64,000 nt of DNA from Spiroplasma turonicum (lineage in GTDB: Bacteria; Bacillota_I; Bacilli_A; Mycoplasmatales; Mycoplasmataceae). Below, piece after piece: positions 31,776 to 41,859 of the stretch (position 1 is the first letter of the stretch; each line of letters begins with the position of its first letter). The stretch lies in assembly GCF_001262715.1 (NCBI RefSeq), contig NZ_CP012328.1, forward strand, positions 62,001-126,000. The letters are read 5' to 3'. Made by a program: the position numbers and the translations under genes. The notes beneath the pieces are model-generated. The model did not search any database and was not told the DNA's origin. It saw only the letters and a list, made by a program, of their open reading frames with translations.

Positions 31776-33833
31776 ATGAAATTTAAAGAATGAGAAGGAT
31801 TTCAACCTGGTGAATGGGTTGATGAAGTTGATGTTAGAGACTTCATTCAAAAAAATTATACACCTTACATAGGTGATGACTCTTTCTTGAAAGGTCCTAC
31901 TGAAAATACAAATAAGTTGTGAGCAGAAATAATGGAACTTACTAAGAAGGAAAGAGAAGCTGGAGGTGTTTTAGATGTTGATGATGATGTTCCATCAACA
32001 ATAACATCACATGCTGCGGGATATATAAAAAAAGAACTTGAAAAAGTTGTGGGATTACAAACAGAAAAACCTTTTAAAAGAGCTCTTATGCCATGGGGAG
32101 GAATTAACATGGCAGTTCAAGCAAATGAATCATATGGTTTCACAGTTTCAGATAGAGTAAAAGAAATTTTTACTAAGTATAGAAAAACACATAACCAAGG
32201 GGTTTTTGATGCATATACTCCAGATATGAGAAAAATCCGTAAAAGCCATATTGTTACAGGTTTACCAGACACATATGGAAGAGGTAGAATAATTGGAGAT
32301 TATAGAAGATTAGCTCTATATGGATCAGATTTTCTAATAGAGCAAAAAATTAAAGATGCTACATTATATGATGGTGAAATGACAGAGGACAAAATAAAGC
32401 TAAGAGAAGAAATATCTGAACAAATTTCAGCATTAAAAGATATAACTAAAATGGCTTCAAGTTATGGTTTTGATGTTTCTAAGCCAGCTAAAAACGCCTT
32501 AGAAGCATTTAACTTTACATATTTAGCATATTTAGCAGCTATTAAACAAAATAATGGAGCAGCAGAATCATTTGGTAGAACTGCTACATTTCTAGATATT
32601 TATATAGAAAGAGATTTCAAAAAAGGAATCCTTACCGAAGAAGAAGCTCAAGAGCTGGTTGATCATTTAGTTATGAAATTAAGAATAGTAAAATTTGCTC
32701 GTACTCCTGCATACAATCAAATTTTTTCAGGAGACCCTGTCTGAGCTACTGAATCAATTGGTGGAATTGGTTTGGATGGACGTACATTAGTTACAAAAAA
32801 CTGTTATAGATATATACATACTTTATCTAACATGGGACCTTCACCAGAACCCAATTTAACTATTTTATGATCAACAAATCTTCCAAATAATTTTAAAGAA
32901 TTTTGTTCAAAATACTCAATTATGTTTTCATCAATGCAATATGAAAATGATGACATAATGAGAACTACTCATGGAGATGATTATGCTATTGCTTGTTGTG
33001 TTTCACCAATGAAAGTTGGTAAACAAATGCAATTTTTTGGAGCAAGAACAAACTTGGCTAAAACATTATTGTATGCAATAAATGGTGGAATTGATGAGAT
33101 ATCTAAGGAACAAATAACACCAATTTTTGAACCAGTTCAAACAGGTGATGGTCCATTAGACTTTGCCGAAGTTTGAAAAAAACTTGATAATATGATGTCG
33201 TGGGTTGCAGATAAATATGTAAATACACTAAATGTTATTCACTACATGCACGATAAATATTATTATGAAAGTGCAGAGATGTGTTTCTATGATACAGAGG
33301 TTCATAGGTTCTTTGCTACAGGTATTGCAGGACTATCAGTAGTTGCTGATTCATTATCAGCAATCAAATATGCTAAGGTTTATCCAGTAAGAGACGAAAA
33401 TGGTATTGTAGTTTCTTATAAAACTGAAGGAGATTTCCCAAAATATGGAAACGATGATGATAGAGTTGATAACTTAGCTAAGGATATTGTTAAAATATTT
33501 ATGAATAAGGTAAGATCTCATAAAACATACAGGGGTTCTGAGGCAACAATGTCAGTCTTAACTATTACATCAAATGTAGTATATGGTAAATCAACAGGTG
33601 ATACACCATGTGGAAGAAGATATCCAGAGGCTTTCGCACCTGGAGCAAATCCTATGCATGGAAGAGATTGTTCAGGAGCTGTTGCTTCATTAGCATCTGT
33701 TTCAAAAATACCTTTCAAACATGCTGCTGATGGTATATCAAATACATTCTCAGTAATTCCTAATGCATTAGGAAAAGATGAAGATATGATAATACCAGGA
33801 GAAATAAAAATTTCAGGCAAATTGCCTAAATAG
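31776..33833 (+). CDS. pflB: Pyruvate formate-lyase catalytic core lacking the radical domain
   Basis: Pyruvate formate-lyase converts pyruvate and CoA to acetyl-CoA and formate with a glycyl radical. This 685-residue protein matches PflB from its N-terminus ([19 protein letters not shown]) through the catalytic Cys407-Cys408 pair (ACCVSP) to [11 protein letters not shown], but then ends with about 15 unrelated residues at TAG 33831. The final ~80 residues of a normal ~760-residue PflB, including RVSGYA with the radical Gly, are absent and encoded by the next gene. TGA codons at 31791, 31920, 32742, 32868 and 33174 are Trp. RBS AAAGGAGAG precedes ATG 31776. The core alone should be inactive; it needs the separate domain in trans. 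Confidence 0.95.
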
Positions 33834-33862
33834 TTTAAAATAAACTTAAAAGATTATATAAT
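33834..33862 (+). promoter_or_regulatory. Possible separate promoter for the glycyl-radical domain gene
   Basis: TTTAAA (33834-33839) and TATAAT (33857-33862) are 17 bp apart, directly after the pflB stop and 25 bp before the next ATG. It would allow the radical domain to be made independently of the core. No terminator separates the genes, so read-through from pfl is also expected. Confidence 0.45.
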
Positions 33863-33887
33863 ATAAGTAAGAAAAGGAGAGATTGTT

Positions 33888-34136
33888 ATGAAAACAAAAG
33901 CATCACAACAACAAATAGAAAACTTAGTAAATATGTTAGATGGATATATGGGTCATGGTGGACATCACTTAAATGTAAATGTTCTGGATAGAGAAATTTT
34001 AAGAGATGCACAAAAACACCCTGAAAGCTACCCTCAATTAACTATAAGGGTTTCAGGATATGCAGTTAACTTTGTTAAATTAACAAAAGAACAACAAGAA
34101 GAAGTTATATCAAGAACCTTCCATGAATCTATGTAA
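33888..34136 (+). CDS. grcA: Stand-alone glycyl-radical domain of pyruvate formate-lyase (GrcA-like)
   Basis: The 82-residue protein equals the C-terminal domain of Pfl[35 protein letters not shown] with the radical Gly57, and [19 protein letters not shown]. coli YfiD/GrcA is a similar spare radical domain that repairs oxygen-cleaved PFL. Here the LDGY segment resembles PflB itself more than YfiD, and the frame is the same as pflB (distance 2112 bp), which points to gene fission. The RBS is AAAGGAGAG before ATG 33888. It is the only radical domain seen for PFL in this window, so it should be an obligate subunit, activated by PflA. Confidence 0.93.
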   Translation: MKTKASQQQIENLVNMLDGYMGHGGHHLNVNVLDREILRDAQKHPESYPQLTIRVSGYAVNFVKLTKEQQEEVISRTFHESM

Positions 34137-34139
34137 TTA

Positions 34140-34164
34140 AAGAGGAATATACTTCCTCTTTTTT
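34140..34164 (+). terminator. Terminator between the radical-domain gene and pflA
   Basis: AAGAGGAA (34140-34147) pairs with TTCCTCTT (34153-34160) over TATAC and runs into T. pflA starts only 9 bp later with no room for a promoter, so pflA must depend on read-through. Confidence 0.8.
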
Positions 34165-34172
34165 AGGTAAAA

Positions 34173-34925
34173 ATGATGATAACAGAAAATAATACAGTTG
34201 GATATTATAACAGTATCGAAACTTTTGGTGCTGTTGATGGTCCAGGGTTACGTTTAGTAATATTCTTGCAAGGTTGTTTGTTAAGGTGCAAGTATTGTCA
34301 TAATCCAGAAACACTTGAATTTACTAGAGATAAAATGATTACAATAGATGAAGTTGTAAATTTATATAATAAAAATAAGTCTTTTTATAAAAATGGTGGA
34401 GTCACTTTATCGGGTGGTGAAGCAACAACACAAATCGATTTTTGCATTTCATTATTTAAAAAATTAAAAGAATTAAACATAAACACATGCTTAGACACAT
34501 GTTTTGGAACATATAATTCAATTGATAAAGTAAAAAATAAATGAAAAGAACTTCTTGAATATACAGATTTAGTTTTAGCAGATTTAAAACACATAGATAA
34601 TGAAAAACACATTAATTTGACATCGCGACCAAACACTAATATATTAGAAGCCATTAAGTTTGTTGATGAATGCAATACAAAAATGTGAGTTAGACATGTT
34701 TTAGTACCTGGTTGAACAGATGACGAAGAAGATTTAAGAAGGATGGCAAGGTTTATGAAGGAACTTAATAATATGGAAAGATTTGAAATGTTACCATATC
34801 ACAATATGATGATTCCAAAGTACGAGAACCTGAAAATGAAGTTTTATTTAAGAGATGTTAACCCACCAACAAAAGATTATATTGTTCAATGTAGAAAAAT
34901 TATAGAAAATGAATTAAAAAAATAA
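34173..34925 (+). CDS. pflA: Pyruvate formate-lyase activating enzyme
   Basis: PflA is a radical-SAM enzyme that abstracts a hydrogen from the radical Gly of PFL. The 250-residue protein has Cys35-x3-Cys39-x2-Cys42 (GCLLRCKYCHN), VDGPGLRLVIF before it, LSGGEAT, and VRHVLVPGWTDD. TGA codons at 34542, 34686 and 34713 are Trp. ATG 34173 (or the adjacent 34176) follows an AGG RBS just downstream of a terminator, so it is probably made in small amounts, which suits a catalytic activator. Its target Gly would be on the separate domain protein. Confidence 0.95.
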
Positions 34926-34929
34926 TTAC

Positions 34930-34952
34930 ACACCAATTAATGGTGTTTTTTT
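34930..34952 (+). terminator. Terminator after pflA
   Basis: ACACCA (34930-34935) and TGGTGT (34941-34946) form a stem over ATTAA, followed by T. It closes the fermentation block. Confidence 0.7.
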
Positions 34953-35021
34953 GATTATAAATGTAATTTTTAAACTAATAAAATAGTGTAAAATTAAATT
35001 AAAGTAGAAAGAAGAATCACT

Positions 35022-35987
35022 ATGTTAATTTCATTTATAACAGTAATCCCTAATACAAGTGAAGAATTCAAAGAATCTATTGAAAGTGTTATTAAACAAA
35101 ATAATTATGAAGATTATGAGTTAATTGTTATACTTGATAAACTTAATCACGAAACAAATATGGACGAGTATTTTATTAATTTGTTTAAAAAATATAATAA
35201 CATAAAGTTAATTTTTAACAATGATAGACATGGATCTTCATATTCTTGAAACTTAGGTCTCGACATTTGTAGTGGAAAATATGTTAAGTTTATTTCTCAA
35301 GGAGATACAATTGATAATGATTTCATAAAATCTATTAAAAAGTATATTGAAGAGAATAAAAATAATATAGACATAATTGAATACAGCTTTTTGTTAAAAA
35401 GTGACAAAGACATACAGTCTAAATCTTATTTAGAACCTAATAAAGTTTATAATTTAAAAGAAGATTATAAGCCTTTTGCATATACAAATAATCTATTGTT
35501 TAATAAATTATTTAAACTTGAAATTATAAAAAATTTTAATTTCAATTTTAGAAACCAGGTAAGATTTGATATGTTGTTTATTTATAAATTATTGAGCCAG
35601 TCAAAAACATATTTATATTTAAACTCCAAAAACTATGAAAATATAATATTAAGACCAGTACAATACTCAATTTTTGATATTGTAAATCAATGAACACATA
35701 TTTTTAATTACTACAGACGTATAAAGAAATATAATGAAATTTCAGACTATTTAAAATATTCTTATTATAAAACCATACTTCATATTTGAATATGAACAAT
35801 CTCTAAAACTGATAATAAATTACTTATTAAAAAAGCATTAGAATTTGCAAATAGAAAATATGAAAACAAAAAATCAGATTTCATAAAAAATAATAAAGTA
35901 TTTTTAGAATCAGAAGATTTAACTTTTAAAACATTAGCTGAAAATTTTTCTAGTTATTATAAAGATAAGCTTAAGAATATTAAATAG
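35022..35987 (+). CDS. Family 2-like glycosyltransferase
   Basis: The 321-residue protein begins like GT-A fold family 2 enzymes: LISFITVIPNTSEEFKESIESVIKQ, then ELIVILDKLN, and RHGSSYSWNLGLDICSGKYVKFISQGD, where other family members have a DxD metal site; here the acidic pair is reduced to GD, which is unusual. The C-terminal half is rich in Lys, Tyr and Asn with no TM helix. Such enzymes add sugars to lipids or surface polymers, but the donor and acceptor cannot be told. TGA at 35247 and later are Trp. The next gene starts with no gap, suggesting one operon. Confidence 0.75.
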
Positions 35988-37799
35988 ATGAAGTCAACAA
36001 AAAAAAGTATTTATCAGTATGAAATTACATTTAAGGACCCTTCAGTTTTCTTATTATTGATTGCTAGATTAATTGATTTATTAATAGCTTCATTGCCTAT
36101 GATTATATTTTATATATTTTATAAAATAAATGATTTAAAAAGTGCGCTAATAGTTTTTTCTATATACCACTTAATAATCTTCTTTTATTTTGTTATGATT
36201 CCTTATTTTTCTAGTGGTAACACAGTGGGTAAGTGGATATTTAATCTTAGATTAAAACTTGATAATAAAAATAAGTATTTTTCAAAACTTTTGCTTAGAG
36301 AGTTTTATTATTTATATATACCTTTTATTGTTCAAATATTAGCAAACATAATATCAATTGTAATTTTTAAATATTATAATCCTGGTGAAAATGATTCTAA
36401 GTTAAATGGGTGAACACTTTCAATTATAGTAAGAAATATTGGAAATATCTTTTTATCCGTTTGATTTTTTTATATAGCTATCACTGTTTATTTAAACAAA
36501 AATAATAGATCTGCAATTGATTCAAGACTTGGAATTAATGTAAAGTTATTGTCTAAGAAACTTATTATCAATAATAAAAACGATAAAAAAATAATAGAAG
36601 TAAATCATCCGGGGGTTTTTAATATGGAAGATGTTTTAAAAAAAGATTTAGATAATTTTAGTAATATAAATAGTTTAATTAATAGTTGGGTAGATAGTTC
36701 TTTTATAAATGGTGCTGTATTAATTATCAAAAAAAATAATAAAGTAGTATTAGACAAACAGTATGGTTACAATGATACTTTTAATAAAGTTAAAATGAAA
36801 AGAGATCAAATATTTAGAGGATACTCAATAACAAAAATTTTAACAGCAATAGCAACTTTAATGCTTGTTGAAAAAAACTTATTAAGCCTTGAAGATGATG
36901 TAAGTATTTATTTACCCCATTTTAAAAAATTAAAGGTTATTGATAATGGTATTATTAAACCTATAACAAACAAAATAAAAATAAAAAACTTATTAACAAT
37001 GACAAGTGGTTTAGCGTATGGAGGTAAAAAAACACATACTGAAAAGGAGACAGAAAAATTACTTATAAAATTGAGAAATAAAGATTTGACCTATGATGAA
37101 TTTATAGAAGAGTTATCAACAATCCCATTAGAGTTTGAACCTGGTACAAATTGAAAATATGGAATATCATATGATGTTTTGAGCGCTATAATTGAAAAAG
37201 TATCTAAACAAAGCTTTAGAGATTTTGTAAAACAATCAATCCTTGATAAACTTAATATGCAAGACACAGATTTTTATATTAAAGATAAAGATCGTGAAGC
37301 ACTTGTTTATAAATTAATAACAGAAAATGAAAACAATAAATTAGAGGAACTTAAAAACTTTAATTTTCTGTTACAAGATTTGTATAATCAACCGATTATA
37401 TCAATGGGAGGTTCTGGACTATTTACTACATGTCCAGATTATTTAAACTTTCTTAGTTTTTTACTAACAGGAAAAGACAACCAAGGTCAAACAATTATAT
37501 CTAATAAAATGCTTGCTTTAATGAGAAGCGATCAAGTATTAAGTTTGAAAAAGTATCTTTATATGAACATCAATGATGATTATTCATATGGTTATGGTGT
37601 GAGGGTTAGATTAAATAATTCTATTGAACCACTTACTACAATAGGTCAATTTGGATGAGATGGTTTATTAGGATCTAGTTGTATTATCGATCCAAAAAAT
37701 GAAGTAATTTTATGTTTTATGACAAGTGTTAAACAAAATAATGATACTATTGTTAGGGAACTACAAAAAAGTCTTTACGAAGATTTAAAAAAAGCTTAG
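35988..37799 (+). CDS. RDD membrane domain fused to a serine beta-lactamase-like hydrolase
   Basis: The frame is open for 603 residues. Residues ~18-190 look like an RDD family membrane domain (ARLIDLLIASLPM, GKWIFNLRL, then RSAIDSRLGINVKLL), with about four helices. From ~212 a serine hydrolase of the beta-lactamase/class C penicillin-binding type follows: YSITK (Ser280-x-x-Lys283 catalytic pair), LLTMTSGLAYG, YGISYDVLSAIIEK, and GQFGWDGLLGSSCIIDP in place of the KTG box. Mollicutes have no peptidoglycan, so an esterase or peptidase role is more likely. An internal ATG at 36624 has a G-rich stretch before it and could give a separate hydrolase; a fusion is favoured because no stop intervenes. 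Confidence 0.78.
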
Positions 37800-37806
37800 A
37801 GGTAAT

Positions 37807-39969
37807 ATGGATAAATTTTTTATAAATTTGAATAATGAACAACTAGAAGCAGTAACAACTGTAGATGTACCTGTAAGAATTATCGCTGGTGCTGGTAGTG
37901 GTAAAACTAGAGTGATAACTTCAAAGATTGTTTATTTAATTGATAATGCTGGTATTGAACCAAAGAAAATTTTAGCAGTAACTTTTACTAATAAAGCTGC
38001 TTCTGAAATGAAAAATAGAGTTGAAAAAGCACTACCAAATTTATTAAATAAACCTATGATAACAACTTTTCACTCTTTATGTGTAAGAATATTAAGAGAA
38101 GATGGTAATTACATTGGTTTATCGAATGATTTTACAATAATTGACTCTGCAGACCAATCAAGGATTGTGAATAAAATAAAAAAAGATTTAAATATTAATG
38201 AGGAACTAACTTTTAGCACAAAAAAGATAATATCGAAATTAAGTGGTTGAAAATCTAAAAGATTATCAATTGATTATTTAATAGATAACTTAATTAATAA
38301 TGAAGAAAAAAAAATAATTAGAATATATGAAAAATATTTACAAGAATTAGAAGACAAAAACTATGTTGATTTTGATGACTTAATTTTAAAAACACATCTG
38401 TTGCTTAAAAATGATGAAGAAATTAAAAATAAATGGAGAAACAGATTTAATTATATTCTTGTTGATGAGTTTCAAGATACAAATTACGATCAATATGATT
38501 TAGTAAAATGGTTATCAAGTACTAACAATCTTACAGTTGTAGGAGACCCAGATCAAACAATTTATTCTTGAAGGGGAGCTAAAATAAAAATAATTCTTGA
38601 TTTTAATAATTATTTTAAAAATGCTAAGACCGTTTTTCTAAATCAAAATTATAGATCAACAAAAAATATACTTGATTTAGCAAATCATTTTATTGATAAA
38701 AATGAACAAAGAGAAAAAAAATACATTCATACTCAAAATGATACTGGTCAAATAATTAAAGTTAAAGAAGCAGCATCTAGAAATTATGAAGCTAAATTTG
38801 TAGCAAAAGAGATTAAAAGATTAATAAAAGAGGGAAATTACAACTTTTCTGATATTTTTGTTTTATACAGAGTTAATGCTTGATCTCAAGAATTCGAAAA
38901 AGAGTTTCATAACAATGGAATACCTTTCCAATTAATTGGAGGTTTCAAATTTAAAGATAGAAAAGTAATTAAAGATGTGACTGCTATGATTAAAGCCGTA
39001 ACATTTAAAGATAATTTATCAGTTGAACACTTTTTATCACTTATACCAAAGGTAGGTAAAGTTTCAATCGAAAAACTTGTTAATTTATCAGATGAACTTA
39101 ACATAAGTTTATATAATTTATTAACTGAAAATATTAATACTGCATTTTCTATAAATAAAAATTTAAATGATATACATAATGCACTTCTTAAAGGTTCAGA
39201 ACTTGTAGAAAAAAATATTTCAGTTTTAGAAACTTGTAATAAATTATTGGAATACTCTGGTTATTTAACTAGATTTAATCCAAGAGATAATGAGGATCGC
39301 GAATCAATTAGTAACATTAATGCTTTTTTAGATCAAATGTCTAACTATGATAAACAATATGTTCATACTAAGGAATCTAATATTTTAAAAGATTTTTTAT
39401 ATAATGAAGCATTAGTATCTGACCAAGATGATCTAGAAGTTGTAAATAAAGTAACATTACTCACTATTCATGCTGCTAAAGGTCTTGAGAATAAAGTGGT
39501 TTTCATCGTGGGTGTAAATAGAGATGTATTTCCTTCTTATATGAGTTTTATGTCTAAGGAATCATTGGAGGAAGAAAGAAGAGCATTTTATGTTGCTATG
39601 ACTAGAGCTCAAGAGTTATTATATGTTTCATATGTAAGCGGCGAGTATTCTAATATTTCAAAAGGCAGCTTAATACAGTCCAGATTTATTGAAGAACTTA
39701 ATCCTGATTTATATGAATTAGAGACAAACATTTTTTTCCATGATAGTAATACATATACAAGTAATAAACCAAAATATGATGTAAATACAAGTGAAATAAA
39801 AAAAGAAGCTATGAAACTTGCTAAAGGTGATAAAATAGAACATATAGTTTTTGGAGAAGGTTCAGTTATTAAGGTTCAAGATAAATACATATCTGTAGCA
39901 TTTATAAACCCAACACATGGAGTAAAAATGGTTCCAATTAATTCATCAACTTGAAAAAAATATAATTAA
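37807..39969 (+). CDS. pcrA: ATP-dependent DNA helicase, UvrD/PcrA type
   Basis: This superfamily 1 3'-5' helicase acts in repair, replication restart and removal of RecA. The 720-residue protein has the Walker A AGAGSGKT (27-34), TFTNKAASEM, the Walker B variant VDEFQDTN, GDPDQTIYSWRGA, and VTLLTIHAAKGLENKVVFI; the C-terminal HIVFGEGSVIKV region is the PcrA-type Tudor-like tail. TGA codons at 38248, 38569, 38881 and 39952 are Trp. AGAGG precedes ATG 37807. It fits with uvrAB in this window. uvrD and pcrA are not separable by eye; the tail favours pcrA. Confidence 0.93.
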
Positions 39970-39992
39970 CATAATTTTTATACAAATTTATG

Positions 39993-39998
39993 TATAAT
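39993..39998 (+). promoter_or_regulatory. Probable -10 box of ptsH
   Basis: TATAAT in the context TTTATGTATAATGAAAGAG, 30 bp before ptsH. The same ATGTATAAT string precedes ptsI (49410-49418), suggesting related promoters. No clear -35. Confidence 0.5.
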
Positions 39999-40028
39999 GA
40001 AAGAGTAAGAACAAGGAGGAAAAAACAT

Positions 40029-40292
40029 ATGACTTCATTTACAGCAAAAGTTATTGATCCAGTAGGGTTGCATGCTAGACCAGCTTCAGTCTTAACAAAA
40101 GAAGCTTCAAAATTTACATCAGAAATTAAAATTAAAACTGGTGATAAAGAAGGAAACCTTAAATCAATAATGAACGTTATGGCTTTGGCAGTTAAGTCAG
40201 GTGCAGAAATAACAATAGAAGCAACTGGTTCTGATGAAAAAGAAGCAATTTCAGCTATAGAACAAGCAATGAAAGATAACTCAATAATTTAA
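40029..40292 (+). CDS. ptsH: Phosphocarrier protein HPr
   Basis: HPr carries phosphate from enzyme I to the sugar-specific EIIA proteins, and in Gram-positive lineages Ser46 phosphorylation by HprK makes it a regulator. The 87-residue protein has the active GLHARPAS (His15) and LKSIMNVM (Ser46), with all spacing normal. ATG 40029 follows AAGGAGG; an upstream in-frame ATG at 39990 lies inside the promoter and is rejected. Enzyme I (49449), EIIA (51231) and HprK (6839) are all encoded in this window. Confidence 0.98.
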   Translation: MTSFTAKVIDPVGLHARPASVLTKEASKFTSEIKIKTGDKEGNLKSIMNVMALAVKSGAEITIEATGSDEKEAISAIEQAMKDNSII

Positions 40293-40306
40293 TAAAAAAT
40301 AAAAAT

Positions 40307-40348
40307 TATAATGTATATTTAAAAAATACAATATGGTATTTTTTTTTC
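40307..40348 (+). terminator. Promoter-like box and terminator hairpin before nrdF
   Basis: TATAAT (40307-40312) is followed by AAATAC (40324-40329) paired with GTATTT (40336-40341) and a run of T to 40348. The hairpin ends the ptsH transcript. If the TATAAT is used by nrdF it would also be a leader attenuator; alternatively nrdF starts from read-through. Confidence 0.55.
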
Positions 40349-40369
40349 TCTAAAAAAGGAAGGTATATT

Positions 40370-41392
40370 ATGGCAAAACAAAAAAACAACTATTATAGTG
40401 AGTCTTTATCTCCTATTGAATATGCAATGAATAAATTTGAAGGTAAAATGCGCTCAGTTAATTGAAATGTTATTAATGATGACAAAGATTTAGAGGTTTG
40501 AAATAGAGCAACTCAAAACTTTTGATTACCAGAAAAGATACCAGTTTCTAATGATTTAGTGTCTTGAAAAACTTTAGAACCAAATTGACAACAACTAATC
40601 ACAAGAACTTTTACTGGGTTAACACTGCTTGATACAATTCAAGCTACAATTGGAGATATAGCACAAATCCCAAACTCATTAACAGACCATGAACAAGTTG
40701 TTTATGCCAACTTTTCTTTTATGGTAGCAGTACATGCAAGATCGTATGGTACAATATTTTCTACTTTATGTTCAAGTGAACAAATTGAAGAAGCGCATGA
40801 GTGAGTAATAAACACAAAAAGTCTTCAAGATAGAGCAAGAATATTGATCCCATATTATACAGGAGATGATGTTCTTAAATCTAAGGTCGCTGCAGCATTA
40901 ATGCCAGGATTTTTACTATATGGTGGATTTTATTTACCATTTTACCTTTCTGCAAGGGGCAAACTCTCAAATACATCAGACATAATAAGATTAATTCTGA
41001 GGGATAAGGTTATACATAACTATTACAGTGGATATAAATATCAAAAAAAAGTTCAAAAATTAGACGTTAAAAAACAAGAAGAAATGAAAAAATTTGTTTT
41101 TGATTTATTATATGAATTAATAGATCTTGAAAAAAAATATCTATTAGAACTTTATGATGGGTTTGGTATAGCTGATGATGCTATTAGATTCAGTGTTTAT
41201 AACGCAGGAAAGTTTTTACAAAACCTTGGTTATGAATCTCCATTTACAGAAGAAGAAACAAGAATTGATCCAGAAATTTTTACTCAATTATCAGCAAGAG
41301 CGGATGAAAACCATGATTTCTTTTCTGGTAATGGTTCTTCTTATATTATGGGTATAACAGAGGAAACAGAAGATGAAGATTGAGAGTTTTAA
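40370..41392 (+). CDS. nrdF: Class Ie (metal-free) ribonucleotide reductase radical subunit
   Basis: NrdF supplies the radical that starts deoxynucleotide formation by NrdE. The 340-residue protein aligns with class I R2 proteins, but three of the four carboxylate metal ligands after Asp88 are changed: FMVAVHARSYG has Val119 for Glu, ALMPGF has Pro179 for Glu, and RDKVIHN has Lys213 for Glu, while His122 and His216 remain. This Val/Pro/Lys set is the signature of class Ie enzymes studied in Mesoplasma florum, which use no metal and a DOPA radical on a Tyr; Tyr126 is present here at the expected place. TGA codons are Trp. nrdI and nrdE follow with gaps of 4 and 1 bp. Confidence 0.96.
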
Positions 41393-41396
41393 CTAA

Positions 41397-41858
41397 ATGC
41401 ATAATGACATAATATTAGTAGATGATGAAAATGTCACAAAGCCAACTGGAGAAGTTCATGTAGTTTATTTCTCTTCTATCTCTAATAATACTCATAGATT
41501 TATTGAAAAGCTAAATATAAATAATTCAAGAATTCCATATGATTTAAATGAGGAATTAAAAATTAATATGGACTATGTTTTAATTACACCCACATACGGT
41601 GGAGGCGGAAGCGACACAGCTGGTGCAGTACCAAAACAAGTTATTAAATTTTTGAATAATGAAAATAATAGAAGTTATTGCAGAGGTGTTGTTGCATCTG
41701 GAAATACTAATTTCGGAGACTCTTTTGCAATAGCAGGTCCAATCTTATCAAAAAAATTAAGTGTACCTCTTCTATACCAATTTGAACTTTTAGGTACATC
41801 ACATGATGTTGAAACATTAAAAAATATATTAATAAAGTTTTGAAACAAAGGGGATTAG
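41397..41858 (+). CDS. nrdI: Flavodoxin-like ribonucleotide reductase activator NrdI
   Basis: NrdI is an FMN protein that reduces oxygen to superoxide or similar to activate NrdF. In class Ie it is needed to oxidise the Tyr to the DOPA radical. The 153-residue protein has [17 protein letters not shown] (phosphate loop), [19 protein letters not shown] and [10 protein letters not shown], all typical. TGA 41841 is Trp. It lies between nrdF and nrdE, so all three should be made together. Confidence 0.95.
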
Positions 41859-41859
41859 T

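Noticed and set aside
33831-33887. Stop-codon read-through joining the PFL core to the radical domain
   Set aside because: The genes are in the same frame, but both TAG (33831) and TAA (33864) would need to be read, and neither is reassigned in this code. A dedicated RBS and promoter-like boxes before the second ATG favour separate proteins.
36600-36626. Separate start for a beta-lactamase-like gene at ATG 36624
   Set aside because: A G-rich run lies 10 bp upstream, but no stop separates it from the RDD domain, so one fused protein is the simpler reading. Kept only as an alternative.
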